DNA of 64,000 bases from CAZDVQ01 sp964508975 (GTDB taxonomy: Bacteria; Bacteroidota; Bacteroidia; Chitinophagales; Saprospiraceae), in contig CAZDVQ010000015.1 in NCBI GenBank assembly GCA_964508975.1, positions 1 to 64,000 of the forward strand, given 5' to 3'. Below the pieces are notes generated by a model. The model worked only from the letters and a program-made list of their open reading frames with translations, was not told the origin of the DNA and ran no database searches. Of the stretch, positions 30,739 through 39,243 are shown piece by piece. Made by a program: the position numbers and the translations under genes. The first letter of the stretch is position 1; each line of letters begins with the position of its first letter.

Positions 30739-32088
30739 ATGCACATTGTCATCATTGGTAACGGCATCAGTGGCATAACGGCAGCTCGGCACATCCGGAA
30801 AATGTCGAGACACCGTATCACGGTCATCTCTTCCGAAACGGAGCACTTTTATGCCCGTACAGCGTTGATGTACGTGTACATGGGACATATGCGCTACCAA
30901 GATACCAAACCCTATGCCGATGATTTCTGGGAGCAGAACAACATCGAGTTAATTTACGGCCATGTCGAAAAAATCGACTTCGTGGCTAAACAGCTCAAAT
31001 TTGCTGAGCGCGGTGGACTTATCTTCGACAAGCTAATTATAGCAACGGGTTCTAAACCTAAAAAGCTAGGTATCCCAGGTGAAGACCTGCAAGGGGTACA
31101 AGGACTATACCATTGGCAGGACCTTACTTTAATGGAAAAGCATACCAAAACATTACCGCAACGTGCCGTGGTAGTTGGTGGCGGGCTCATTGGGGTTGAA
31201 ATGGCCGAAATGCTTTTAAGTCGCAATATCCCCTGTACCATGTTGGTCAAAGAGCGTAGTTTTTATGGTGGGGTACTCCCAGCCGAGGAATCGTTCATGG
31301 TTAATCAGCATATCAAAAAACACGGCGTTGATTTACACAATGAAACACTAGTCGTTGCTATAAAAGGTGATGCGCAAGGCAACGTTCAAGCGGTGGTGAC
31401 CAATACCGGCGCCGAAATAGCTTGCCAGTTTGTAGGCATTACCATCGGTGTTGAGCCGAATATCGACTTTTTGGCCGACAGCCCCGTGGCCTGCAACTAT
31501 GGTGTGCTGGTGAACCATAAATTTGAAACCAACGTGCCCGATGTGTATGCTATCGGCGATTGTGCTGAAATACAAGACCCCACCCCTGGCCGCAAGCCCA
31601 TTGAAGCACTCTGGTACACCGGCCGCATGATGGGCGAAACCATCGCCTATGTCATTTGCGGCAAGAAAGAAGTTTATCAACCTGGTATATGGTTCAACTC
31701 GGCCAAGTTTTTTGACCTCGAATACCAAGTATACGGCTTTGTACCCAATACCGAGCAGCCGGACTGCGCTGCCTTGTTTTGGCAAAATGCACAAGGCAAC
31801 AAGAGCATCCGCTTGGTGTACGATAAAAACACCCAGAAAATTTTGGGCTTCAACCTCATGGGCATTCGGTACCGACAAGAAGTTTGCGAGCGTTGGATTA
31901 AACTGGCTAGCCCTGTAACCGAGGTGTTGCAAGACCTTAGCCTCGCCAACTTTGACCCAGAGTTGAGCAAACAGTACGAACAGAAATTAATTGATCAATA
32001 CAACCGTCAACAAGGTACCAACTTGAGTTTGCGCCGCAAGCGCAGCCTCGACCAAGTACTACAGTTCTTAGGCTTGAAAAACAGCTAG
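30739..32088 (+). CDS. FAD/NAD(P)-dependent oxidoreductase (nitrite-reductase/rubredoxin-reductase-like)
   Basis: A 449-residue two-dinucleotide-binding flavoprotein. The FAD motif is HIVIIGNGISGITAARHIR at the N-terminus; the ATG near FDKLIIATGSKPK is the second FAD contact. NAD(P) binding is in RAVVVGGGLIGVEMAEML near residue 146; the FAD-closing motif is VPDVYAIGDCAEI near 268. It has no redox-active cysteine pair, so it belongs with single-electron reductases of small iron-sulfur proteins. The membrane polyferredoxin encoded 134 bases downstream is the obvious partner. Confidence 0.92.
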   Translation: MHIVIIGNGISGITAARHIRKMSRHRITVISSETEHFYARTALMYVYMGHMRYQDTKPYADDFWEQNNIELIYGHVEKIDFVAKQLKFAERGGLIFDKLIIATGSKPKKLGIPGEDLQGVQGLYHWQDLTLMEKHTKTLPQRAVVVGGGLIGVEMAEMLLSRNIPCTMLVKERSFYGGVLPAEESFMVNQHIKKHGVDLHNETLVVAIKGDAQGNVQAVVTNTGAEIACQFVGITIGVEPNIDFLADSPVACNYGVLVNHKFETNVPDVYAIGDCAEIQDPTPGRKPIEALWYTGRMMGETIAYVICGKKEVYQPGIWFNSAKFFDLEYQVYGFVPNTEQPDCAALFWQNAQGNKSIRLVYDKNTQKILGFNLMGIRYRQEVCERWIKLASPVTEVLQDLSLANFDPELSKQYEQKLIDQYNRQQGTNLSLRRKRSLDQVLQFLGLKNS

Positions 32089-32090
32089 GC

Positions 32091-32203
32091 TAACCGCGCC
32101 AGGTGCCTGGCGGGCCGCGCGTAGCGCGGGTGCGCAACGCGCACCGACCGTTTAGGGAGCCCAGAAGGGACCGCCGCCGCAACGCGGCGGGGCGCCCAAA
32201 AAA
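32091..32203 (-). repeat. GC-rich modular repeat, family 1, copy j
   Basis: A reverse copy between the flavoprotein and the polyferredoxin genes. The minus strand starts TTTTTTGGGCGCCCC, hairpin A (CCGCCGC GTT GCGGCGG), and then GGTGCGCGTTGCGCACC forms a perfect hairpin near 32129-32145. It ends GGCACCTGGCGCGG. The middle carries an unusual CTTCTGGGCTCCC segment. Confidence 0.85.
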
Positions 32204-32221
32204 TCTAATCTTTAGGCAACG

Positions 32222-33835
32222 ATGAAAAAAGCGCTACATATTATTGGTTTTAGCATGAGCATGGCCGCCCTGATACTCTTCACGGCAACCATGTTCATGG
32301 GGCAATTTGCCCTGAGCCCCAGCGCCTTAGATAAAGCCGTGAAACAACACGCAGGGCTTAGTCCAAAGGCAAAATACCACATGGAAGCCATCCAGTTGGA
32401 ATTACAACAGGTCAAAAGCATAGAGCAGCCCAATATTTTTGGCTTAGTAAAAGAGCTCAAAAACATGCTCGAGCGTGCACGAACGGCCCAAGAACATCGT
32501 TGGGCAGCGGGAAAAGCGCCGCAAAATGCGCCCGAATGGGACTATAGAATGAGTGCCTACGACCAAAAACAATACCTCCTGTGGCTCAGTAAATACTCGA
32601 GCAAAGGCTTTGTGGCGGACAATAATCGAAATCTTTTCATCTTGTCGCTGGTGCTGGCCCTGTTGGGTGGGCTCTTTTACACGCTGCCCCGGTTTTTGCG
32701 CCCAGCGGGTATACAAAACGATGGCGTATTCCACAAATCGCTATCTAACAGGGGTTTATGGGGTATTATATTCGGCTTTTACCTCATCGGCTTTTACCTT
32801 TTGCTATATTTTTACCCCCATTACATCAGTAATTGGATCTTGTTGCTTGACCCGGTGAGCCGATTTATGAGTGGCCAAGACGCCTCGCAATGGTTCCTGT
32901 ACGGCTTCTTGTACACCTTGGTGATGCTGGTGATGGGTTTCAGGATGTACGCGAAGTACCGCCACGATTTATACCAGGTGCTGCGCACCACCTCGGTGCT
33001 CTTTTTCCAGTTGGTATTTGCGTTTACCATACCGCAGGTGCTTACTTTGCTGAACCAACCCTCGGTAGATTTGAAAAATATCTGGCCGCTGGATTATAGT
33101 TTTTTCTTCGACTACAACATTCAATCAAAGATTGCCGGGGGCAGTTTTGGCATATTCATCCTCGTTTGGGGCATTTTTTTGGCCTTGGTGGGCGTGCCTG
33201 TGCTCACCTATTTTTATGGTAAGCGTTGGTATTGCTCCTGGGTTTGCGGTTGCGGAGGTTTGGCCGAGACTTTGGGCGACCCCTTCAGGCAGCTTTCCGA
33301 CAAATCGGTAAGAGCCTGGAAAATAGAGCGTTACATTATCAATGGCGTTCTGGTGCTGGCTATAATCATGACTATTTTAGTCCTGATTACTTTTTTCACG
33401 GGCTCTTTGAGTTTCAGTTATCAAGTGCGCGAATATTATGGTTTGCTGATTAGCAGCTGGTTCGCGGGCGTGGTAGGCACTGGCTTTTACCCCTTGATGG
33501 GCAACCGGGTTTGGTGCCGTTTTGGTTGCCCCTTGGCTGCGTACATGGGTATCGTTCAACGATTTAAGTCGAGGTTCCGCATCACGGTAAACGGCGGGCA
33601 GTGTATTTCTTGCGGCAATTGCTCCACCTATTGCGAGCAGGGTATCGACGTGCGCTGGTACGCGCAGCGGGGGCAAGACGTTGTCAGGGCCTCTTGTGTG
33701 GGCTGCGGCGTATGCCAATCGGTGTGCCCACGGGGCGTGTTGCGCTTGGAAACGGGCAGCAGCGACGTGGAGACTCGTGGCGAGGAGCTCAGGGTGATCC
33801 GCATCACCGACAAAGGAGTGTTCTTAGATATTTAA
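32222..33835 (+). CDS. membrane polyferredoxin (NapH/CcoG-like 4Fe-4S protein)
   Basis: A 537-residue inner-membrane protein. About eight membrane helices occupy residues 5-430. The cytoplasmic cysteine clusters are in WYCSWVCGCGG near 340 and VWCRFGCPLAA near 430, followed by two [4Fe-4S] motifs: CISCGNCSTYC near 462 and CVGCGVCQSVCP near 490. This layout is that of NapH/RdxA/CcoG-type electron carriers that take electrons across the membrane. Together with the FAD oxidoreductase upstream it forms a plausible NAD(P)H to membrane electron pathway, but the final acceptor is not encoded here. Confidence 0.88.
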   Translation: MKKALHIIGFSMSMAALILFTATMFMGQFALSPSALDKAVKQHAGLSPKAKYHMEAIQLELQQVKSIEQPNIFGLVKELKNMLERARTAQEHRWAAGKAPQNAPEWDYRMSAYDQKQYLLWLSKYSSKGFVADNNRNLFILSLVLALLGGLFYTLPRFLRPAGIQNDGVFHKSLSNRGLWGIIFGFYLIGFYLLLYFYPHYISNWILLLDPVSRFMSGQDASQWFLYGFLYTLVMLVMGFRMYAKYRHDLYQVLRTTSVLFFQLVFAFTIPQVLTLLNQPSVDLKNIWPLDYSFFFDYNIQSKIAGGSFGIFILVWGIFLALVGVPVLTYFYGKRWYCSWVCGCGGLAETLGDPFRQLSDKSVRAWKIERYIINGVLVLAIIMTILVLITFFTGSLSFSYQVREYYGLLISSWFAGVVGTGFYPLMGNRVWCRFGCPLAAYMGIVQRFKSRFRITVNGGQCISCGNCSTYCEQGIDVRWYAQRGQDVVRASCVGCGVCQSVCPRGVLRLETGSSDVETRGEELRVIRITDKGVFLDI

Positions 33836-33867
33836 GCTGTCGCTTTACGCAGACGCTTAATGGAAAG

Positions 33868-33908
33868 AATTCATTGTTCATTGTTCATAAATCATAGTTC
33901 ATAGTTAT
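33868..33908. repeat. TTCATTG/TTCATAG 7-bp satellite
   Basis: Units TTCATTG, TTCATTG, TTCATAA, ATCATAG, TTCATAG are tandem in 33868-33906, directly before GC-rich copy k. Confidence 0.7.
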
Positions 33909-33910
33909 AA

Positions 33911-34072
33911 TGTGGGCGTTCCGGCGCTAGCGCGCCGTCGCTACGCTTCGCGGCTCGCTTTCGCTCGGCCCATCGCCGCCCTTGTTCACAGGAGACGTTT
34001 TAATAAATGCCTCTAGATTGGGCGGCTCGGTCTGGCCCTGCGGGCCACCGCTTCGCATCGCTAACGCAGGGA
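33911..34072 (+). repeat. GC-rich modular repeat, family 1, copy k (full length)
   Basis: GTGGGCGTTC, hairpin A (CGGCGC TAGC GCGCCG), GTCGCTACGCTTCGCGGCTCGCT, TTCGCTCGG, and hairpin B (GCCGCCC with GGGCGGC) enclosing AGGAGACGTT. Hairpin C (GGCCC TGC GGGCC) follows, ending CGCTTCGCATCGCTAACGCAGG. The AGGAGACGTT insert is shared with copy o. Confidence 0.9.
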
Positions 34073-34175
34073 CCGGCATAAAGCTAACTAAGCCCTAATA
34101 ACTAATACCTAAAACCTATTAAAGATAAATATCTAAAAAAAATCACGAAACATTTTTGGTTTTCCGATATTAACG

Positions 34176-34183
34176 TATCTTTG
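34176..34183 (+). promoter_or_regulatory. -7 element (TATCTTTG) of rplU-rpmA
   Basis: A perfect TAnnTTTG with a TTTTTGG block 17 bp upstream (34153-34159), which fits the -33 TTG box. Confidence 0.75.
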
Positions 34184-34240
34184 CACCCGCTTCTGATAAA
34201 AGCCATTATAGATTATTTAGTATTTCTAATACTGCACAAC

Positions 34241-34546
34241 ATGTACGCCATTGTAGAAATTGCCGGCCAACAATTCAAGGTTGAAAAAGGCCAAGAAATA
34301 TTTGTTCACCGTTTGTCTGAGGACGAAGGGAAGCAAGTATCATTTGACAAAGTACTTTTGACGGACAACGAAGGCGTTGTGAACGTTGGAGCTCCTACTT
34401 TAAAACTTAAAGTAAGCGCTACCGTATTGGGCCACGTTCAGGGCGACAAAGTTATCGTTTTCAAGAAGAAACGTCGTAAAGGCTACCGTCGCTTGAACGG
34501 TCACCGCCAACAGTTCACAAAAATCAAAATTGACAGCATCGCTTAA
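34241..34546 (+). CDS. rplU: 50S ribosomal protein L21
   Basis: A 101-residue L21 of normal size. Landmarks: [18 protein letters not shown] at the start, [40 protein letters not shown] near 70-93. The start at 34241 was chosen because the 34176 -7 box lies inside the longer frame. L27 follows after 28 bases, the usual pairing. Confidence 0.97.
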   Translation: MYAIVEIAGQQFKVEKGQEIFVHRLSEDEGKQVSFDKVLLTDNEGVVNVGAPTLKLKVSATVLGHVQGDKVIVFKKKRRKGYRRLNGHRQQFTKIKIDSIA

Positions 34547-34574
34547 TTGCTCATTGCAAAACATTAAATAAGTC

Positions 34575-34970
34575 ATGGCACACAAAAAAGGTGTCGGTAG
34601 TTCCGACAACGGCCGCGATAGTAAAAGTAAACGCTTAGGTGTAAAACTTTTCGGAGGTCAACACGCAATTTCAGGCAACATCCTTGTTCGTCAACGTGGT
34701 ACTAAATACCACCCAGGTGAGAACGTTGGTATGGGTCGCGATTTCACATTGTTTGCACTTACAGATGGTACTGTAGTGTTCCAACGCAAACGTTTGAACC
34801 GTTTGTTCGTGAACATCTTGCCTGTTGAAGTAGCAGCAGTTTCGGATGCTCCAGCTGCTAAAGTTGCTGCACCTAAAGCTAAAAAAGAAGTAGCTCCAGT
34901 TGTTGAAGATATCGTTATCGAAGATCTTCCAGAAGCTCCTGCAACAGAAGAGACTACCGACGAAGCATAG
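34575..34970 (+). CDS. rpmA: 50S ribosomal protein L27 with extended C-terminal tail
   Basis: A 131-residue L27. The conserved part, residues 1-86, starts [20 protein letters not shown] and contains [21 protein letters not shown]. Residues about 87-131 form an extra tail, Ala/Pro/Lys-rich and then acidic ([21 protein letters not shown]). Typical L27 is about 85-90 residues, so about 45 residues are additional. It follows rplU in one operon and is ended by the 34991 terminator. Confidence 0.96.
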   Translation: MAHKKGVGSSDNGRDSKSKRLGVKLFGGQHAISGNILVRQRGTKYHPGENVGMGRDFTLFALTDGTVVFQRKRLNRLFVNILPVEVAAVSDAPAAKVAAPKAKKEVAPVVEDIVIEDLPEAPATEETTDEA

Positions 34971-34990
34971 TCATTTATCGCTTTTGATAT

Positions 34991-35025
34991 AAAAGCCCTT
35001 GCCCGTATAGGTTAGGGCTTTTTCT
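34991..35025 (+). terminator. intrinsic terminator of rplU-rpmA
   Basis: AAAAGCCCT (34991-34999) pairs with AGGGCTTTT (35014-35022) and T-rich sequence follows. The next gene starts only 9 bases later. Confidence 0.8.
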
Positions 35026-35033
35026 GTTGTATC

Positions 35034-35687
35034 ATGGTAACACTCCCAGAACAATATTTTTGTTTGTTTGCCTTTTGCCAACTGGAGCAATCGCAGGAGT
35101 TGTATTACTTGTACAACCGGCATAATGGTACGCGTGTGCCCCTACCCCAGCGTGCGGCACAGCTTTTACTAGAACTTCTGGTAAAACCTATCTCTAGTGT
35201 AAAGGCAGCATGGAACCAACAAGCCAATCAAGGGATTGACACCTGGATAGCCCATTGGGTTAGTTCGGGTTGGGGATTTATGACCAGCCGCCCCGAGTTA
35301 TTTCCAGCCATGGAACAAGTTTTGGTATACCCTAGCCTAAACCCCGTGGGTCAGGTCAGTGTGAGCTATAAGAGCGCCTTGCCAGAACTATCTGATGATT
35401 GGATAACGGTATACCTGACACTCGAAGACTGGGCCGCTCAGGAAAAGTTGGAGCAATGCTTGAATCATTGGCTCGACAGCCCAATAAGAAGTATCCTACT
35501 GACGGTTCCATTTATGCCTCAAATCGACATGGCATTGCTGCAACGTTGGTTGCGCCAGCATAGCCGCATTAGCCTGATAAGCGTTCAAGGAGCACCCGAT
35601 AACGCTTGGCATGATTTCGACGACCCGGTTTTAGCGCAGCGACTATGTTTTAAGCGCTCGGATGAATTACTTACCGAAAATAAATAA
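35034..35687 (+). CDS. uncharacterised protein; possible relative of grasp-with-spasm maturase N-terminus
   Basis: A 217-residue soluble protein without a signal peptide. It begins MVTLPEQYFCLFAFCQLEQ and has HWVSSGWGFMTSRPELFPAMEQ near residue 77, followed by an alpha/beta repeat (WITVYLTLEDWAAQEKLEQCL, IRSILLTVPFMPQ, RISLISVQGAPDN). The (E/W)GF.T..PELFP block recalls the N-terminal part of SPASM-type maturases of the grasp-with-spasm systems, but the radical-SAM cysteines are absent and the protein ends after that region. It could be a truncated relative or an unrelated fold. It begins immediately after a terminator and has no other ORF partner; YceD follows. Confidence 0.6.
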   Translation: MVTLPEQYFCLFAFCQLEQSQELYYLYNRHNGTRVPLPQRAAQLLLELLVKPISSVKAAWNQQANQGIDTWIAHWVSSGWGFMTSRPELFPAMEQVLVYPSLNPVGQVSVSYKSALPELSDDWITVYLTLEDWAAQEKLEQCLNHWLDSPIRSILLTVPFMPQIDMALLQRWLRQHSRISLISVQGAPDNAWHDFDDPVLAQRLCFKRSDELLTENK

Positions 35688-35718
35688 ACGTATTTGCTTG
35701 TAAGTGAAAAATAAAATA

Positions 35719-35726
35719 TATCTTTG
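35719..35726 (+). promoter_or_regulatory. -7 element (TATCTTTG) of yceD-rpmF
   Basis: A perfect TAnnTTTG with TTG 18 bp upstream (35698-35700), 27 bases before the GTG start. Confidence 0.75.
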
Positions 35727-35752
35727 CACTCCGTTCTAAAAAAGCATAAACA

Positions 35753-36274
35753 GTGGGACAAACAGCGCCATACATTTTACCGCTCGCAGGTCTTAAAAAT
35801 GGTATTCACCACTACAAGTTTGTGTTGAGCAGTAAGTTCTTTCAAAACTTTGAGCAAGCACCTGTAGATCGTTGCGGTATTAAAGTCAAGTTACAACTTG
35901 ACAAGCGCCACGACATGCTGGTACTAAGCTTTGTTTTCAATGGTTTGATGGCTGCAACCTGCGACCGCTGCGCAGAGGCGTTTCACATGCCTATCAAAGG
36001 CAAGATGCGCTTGCTGGGCAAGTACGTAGCCGAAGGGCAGGAGCAACCGAACGAGGATGCTGAAATTTTCTGGCTAGCCCGAAGCACGGCGCAGTTGGAC
36101 ATTAGCCACATGATTTACGAGCTCATCGTGTTGCATTTGCCCATTAAACGCACACACCCACTCGATGAAAACGGAAACTTGACCTGCAATCCAGCAGCGC
36201 TTAAGTACCTCAGTGAGGAAGAGGAAGCCCCCATCAACCCGATTTGGGCCGAACTCAAAAAGTTAAAGGATTAG
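35753..36274 (+). CDS. yceD: YceD (DUF177) family protein, probable 23S rRNA/ribosome assembly factor
   Basis: A 173-residue DUF177 protein with GTG start. It shows the CX2C...C pattern seen in the family (AATCDRCAEAF near residue 66), an LDISHMIYELIVLHLPIKRTH block near 110, and a C-terminal LSEEEEAPINPIWAELKKL typical of DUF177. YceD proteins are almost always encoded directly before rpmF and affect ribosome assembly, which matches the order here. Confidence 0.9.
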   Translation: MGQTAPYILPLAGLKNGIHHYKFVLSSKFFQNFEQAPVDRCGIKVKLQLDKRHDMLVLSFVFNGLMAATCDRCAEAFHMPIKGKMRLLGKYVAEGQEQPNEDAEIFWLARSTAQLDISHMIYELIVLHLPIKRTHPLDENGNLTCNPAALKYLSEEEEAPINPIWAELKKLKD

Positions 36275-36332
36275 ACCTGGACATTTGTCCAAGTAAACAT
36301 ACATTAGTTAAGCATTAAATACCATTACGGTC

Positions 36333-36518
36333 ATGGCACACCCCAAACACCGAATCTCGAAGCAGCGCAAACGCAAACGTCGTACGCACAAAAAACTTGA
36401 AACACCTAACGTGAACGTTTGCCAAGTAACTGGCGAAGCGTTCCTTTTCCACCGTGCATATGAGCACGAGGGTGCTCTGTACTATCGTGGAAAAGTGTTG
36501 GTAGAAGCCAAAGCTTAA
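36333..36518 (+). CDS. rpmF: 50S ribosomal protein L32
   Basis: A 61-residue L32. Starts [21 protein letters not shown] and continues with [24 protein letters not shown]. The zinc cysteines of some L32 proteins are reduced to a single Cys here, so it is a zinc-free form. It follows yceD by 58 bases and is ended by the hairpin at 36541. Confidence 0.95.
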   Translation: MAHPKHRISKQRKRKRRTHKKLETPNVNVCQVTGEAFLFHRAYEHEGALYYRGKVLVEAKA

Positions 36519-36540
36519 TCTCGAAGATTTACGATACATT

Positions 36541-36570
36541 GCCCTGATAGCTCGCTATACAGGGCTTTTG
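36541..36570 (+). terminator. intrinsic terminator after rpmF
   Basis: GCCCTGATAGC (36541-36551) pairs with GCTATACAGGGC (36554-36565, one bulge), followed by TTTTG. Confidence 0.75.
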
Positions 36571-36602
36571 TCGTTGCTTATAACTGCATAAACAATAGTC
36601 AC

Positions 36603-36983
36603 ATGAAGCAAATCATCAAAACGAGCAATGCCCCAGCGCCTATTGGGCCCTATAATCAAGCTGTTGTAGCCAATGGCATGGTGTTTTTATCCGGCCAGAT
36701 TGCCCTTGACCCAAAAACTGGCGAGTTGGTTCAAGCTAGTATCGAAGCAGAGACTGTCCAAGTGATGGAAAATGTAAAGGCTGTATTAGAGGCCGCTGGC
36801 TCTTCATTTGAGCAAGTGGTTAAAACGAGTATATTCCTGAGCGATATGGCTTACTTTGCAGCCGTTAACCAGGTATATGCAAAGTATTTTGACGAGGCCA
36901 ACGCACCTGCCCGCGAAACGGTGGCCGTGAAAACCCTTCCACGCTCGGTAAACGTTGAAATTTCGATGATTGCCCTAGTGTAG
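36603..36983 (+). CDS. ridA: RidA/YjgF-family reactive-intermediate deaminase
   Basis: A 126-residue RidA. Motifs: NAPAPIGPYNQAVVANGMVFLSGQ at the start, TVQVMENVKAVLEAAGSS in the middle, and the arginine in ARETVAVKTLPRS near 102-105, needed for imine deamination. These trimers hydrolyse 2-aminoacrylate-type enamines made by PLP enzymes. It heads a run ridA-dapD-yihY with gaps of 21 and 10 bases, suggesting one transcript. Confidence 0.95.
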   Translation: MKQIIKTSNAPAPIGPYNQAVVANGMVFLSGQIALDPKTGELVQASIEAETVQVMENVKAVLEAAGSSFEQVVKTSIFLSDMAYFAAVNQVYAKYFDEANAPARETVAVKTLPRSVNVEISMIALV

Positions 36984-37004
36984 CCATTTAAAAGTTAAAT
37001 CCCG

Positions 37005-37820
37005 ATGGAACAACTTCGTAGTATAATTGAACAAGCCTGGTCTGAACGGAGCTTGCTTCAACAAGAATCGGTTCAAAACGCTGTTGAAACCGTTATAGAA
37101 CATCTAGACAAAGGCCGCCTTCGCACCGCTGAACCTACTGAAAATGGCTGGCAGGTCAACGAATGGGTTAAAAAAGCAGTGTTGCTGTATTTCCCTATCC
37201 GCAAGATGGAAACCTTCCATGCAGGCCCCATGGAATTTCACGATAAAATACCGCTTAAAAGCAATTATGCGGCACTTGGTGTACGGGTTATACCGCATGC
37301 CGTTGCTCGACATGGGGCTTTTATCGCACCAGGGGCGATTTTGATGCCTAGTTATGTCAATATCGGTGCATACGTAGATAGCGGTACCATGGTTGATACC
37401 TGGGCCACGGTAGGCTCCTGTGCCCAAATTGGCAAAAATGTCCACCTAAGCGGAGGCGTAGGCATTGGTGGCGTACTTGAACCACCACAAGCTAGTCCAG
37501 TTATTATCGAGGATGGTTGTTTTATTGGTTCACGCTGTATTGTCGTTGAAGGTGTGCACGTAGAAAAAGAAGCCGTGCTAGGCGCCAATGTTGTACTCAC
37601 TGCCTCCACTAAAATCATAGATGTTTCAGGGCCAGAACCCGTAATTTACCAAGGCAGAGTACCCGCTCGTTCCGTCGTTATACCTGGCAGTTACCCCAAG
37701 GCCTTCCCTGCGGGTACCTACAACGTGCCGTGTGCCTTAATTATAGGCAAACGCAAGGAAAGTACAGATTTGAAAACGTCCTTGAACGATACCCTTCGCG
37801 ACTTCGAGGTAGCTGTTTAA
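37005..37820 (+). CDS. dapD: 2,3,4,5-tetrahydropyridine-2,6-dicarboxylate N-succinyltransferase
   Basis: A 271-residue hexapeptide-repeat transferase of the succinylase branch of diaminopimelate/lysine synthesis. It has the DapD pattern: MEFHDKIPLKSNYAALGVRVIP near residue 79, then left-handed beta-helix repeats (AFIAPGAILMPSYVNIGAYVDSGTMVD in segments), the GSCAQIGKNVHLSGGVGIGGVLEP run and ARSVVIPGSYPK near 225. The length matches the family. It lies between ridA and yihY in one operon. Confidence 0.95.
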   Translation: MEQLRSIIEQAWSERSLLQQESVQNAVETVIEHLDKGRLRTAEPTENGWQVNEWVKKAVLLYFPIRKMETFHAGPMEFHDKIPLKSNYAALGVRVIPHAVARHGAFIAPGAILMPSYVNIGAYVDSGTMVDTWATVGSCAQIGKNVHLSGGVGIGGVLEPPQASPVIIEDGCFIGSRCIVVEGVHVEKEAVLGANVVLTASTKIIDVSGPEPVIYQGRVPARSVVIPGSYPKAFPAGTYNVPCALIIGKRKESTDLKTSLNDTLRDFEVAV

Positions 37821-37830
37821 TCCTATAATA

Positions 37831-38853
37831 ATGCCCATACTCCTTAAAATAAAACATGGTTTATCCGTTGCATGGACCCTGACACACCGAACGTTCAGGG
37901 AATATCAGCGCGATAATGTTTTACGTATGGGGGCAGCCTTGGCATACTATACCGTTTTTTCATTACCAGCCCTGGTGATTATCATGATTGGGTTGGTTGG
38001 TACAGTGCTCGGACAGGAGTCGGTTTCTGCGGAAATATATGGCCAACTGGGTAATTTTTTCGGTACCGATGTAGCCCAACAAGTACACAACGTTGTACAA
38101 GGTCTTCAAAGTTCAAAAGAGAAAAGCTGGATTGCTCAGGTGAGTATCCTAGTATTACTCTTTGGTGCCTCGGGCGCATTTTACGCCTTACAAGATGCAT
38201 TAAACAGTATTTACGGTGTATACCAAGAGCGTCGCAAGCATTTCCTTCAAGTGATGATAAACCGCTTGATTTCAATCAGCATGTTGCTGGGCATTGGTTT
38301 TTTACTGCTAGCCTCTTTGATTATCAATGCGTTACTCGTTATTTTTAATCGGTTTGTGCTTGAAAACAAGGCCTGGCTACAAGAAAAACTGAGTGCGAGC
38401 ACCTTTAGTGAACTGCTCAATTACTTGACAGATTATTTCTTTTGGGCACTCAATGTAGGTTTATCGTTTGCATTGATTACCTTATTCTTTGCCTTGATAT
38501 ACAAGATTTTACCCGATGCTTTGCTCCGGTGGAAGTATGTTTGGTCAGGGGCCTTTCTCACCGCCATACTCTTCTGGATAGGTAAAGCATTGCTAGAAGT
38601 GTACATCGCCAACGCTAATTTCCTATCGGCATACGGTGCTGCGGGGTCATTAGTGGTTATTTTATTGTGGGTGTACTACTCCTCTCAATTGGTATTCATC
38701 GGGGCAGAGTTCATCAAGGTGCTATCAGAATACAATGGCGTAGCGATTGTCCCCAGGGCGTATGCGCGAAAAATAATCGGCAGCGAATTTGTCCAAGCTC
38801 GAATCAATGCCGTTAAAGCATGGTGGCAGCAACGGAAAGATAAACAGGTCTAG
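37831..38853 (+). CDS. YihY/BrkB-family inner-membrane protein
   Basis: A 340-residue polytopic membrane protein with about six helices. The YihY signature is visible: MGAALAYYTVFSLPALVIIMIGLVG near residue 30, GASGAFYALQDALNSIYGV near 110, and LSAYGAAGSLVVILLWVYYSSQLVFIGAEFIKV near 265-297. Function unknown; the family was once mis-called ribonuclease BN. It is the third gene of the ridA-dapD run. Confidence 0.93.
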   Translation: MPILLKIKHGLSVAWTLTHRTFREYQRDNVLRMGAALAYYTVFSLPALVIIMIGLVGTVLGQESVSAEIYGQLGNFFGTDVAQQVHNVVQGLQSSKEKSWIAQVSILVLLFGASGAFYALQDALNSIYGVYQERRKHFLQVMINRLISISMLLGIGFLLLASLIINALLVIFNRFVLENKAWLQEKLSASTFSELLNYLTDYFFWALNVGLSFALITLFFALIYKILPDALLRWKYVWSGAFLTAILFWIGKALLEVYIANANFLSAYGAAGSLVVILLWVYYSSQLVFIGAEFIKVLSEYNGVAIVPRAYARKIIGSEFVQARINAVKAWWQQRKDKQV

Positions 38854-38878
38854 CCTCCATTATATAAGCGTAAGTGCT

Positions 38879-38886
38879 TAACTTTG
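38879..38886 (+). promoter_or_regulatory. -7 element (TAACTTTG) of yajC-ybbR
   Basis: A perfect TAnnTTTG, 34 bases before the ATG at 38921. Confidence 0.7.
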
Positions 38887-38920
38887 CACTTTCAAGAAAA
38901 CATTCCAAAACATCCAATTC

Positions 38921-39241
38921 ATGAATTCTTTATTTTTACAGTCACAGGGCGATCCCTTCATGTCGTTGATTTTCATGGGAGGTATTATTGCTGTGGCATA
39001 TTTCTTCCTAATCCGTCCTCAGAACAACCAGCGCAAAAAACAGCGTGAATTTATCGCTAGCTTAGAGCGTGGTTCTAAAGTGGTTACGATTGGCGGTATT
39101 CATGGGACAATCGTTGAGCTAACCGACAATACCGTTACCCTTGTAGTAGATGGTAAAAATAAAATTACCTTCCAACGCGACTCTATTTCTTTTGATATGA
39201 CGACTGCCATGCGCAGCCAGCCATCAAGCTCTAACGATTAG
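38921..39241 (+). CDS. yajC: preprotein translocase subunit YajC
   Basis: A 106-residue YajC. An N-terminal membrane helix (FMSLIFMGGIIAVAYFFLI) is followed by RPQNNQRKKQREFIASLERGSKVVTIGGIHGTIVEL and the VVDGKNKITFQRDSI block. YajC associates with SecDF in protein export. The ybbR-like gene starts 2 bases after its stop. Confidence 0.95.
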   Translation: MNSLFLQSQGDPFMSLIFMGGIIAVAYFFLIRPQNNQRKKQREFIASLERGSKVVTIGGIHGTIVELTDNTVTLVVDGKNKITFQRDSISFDMTTAMRSQPSSSND

Positions 39242-39243
39242 AT

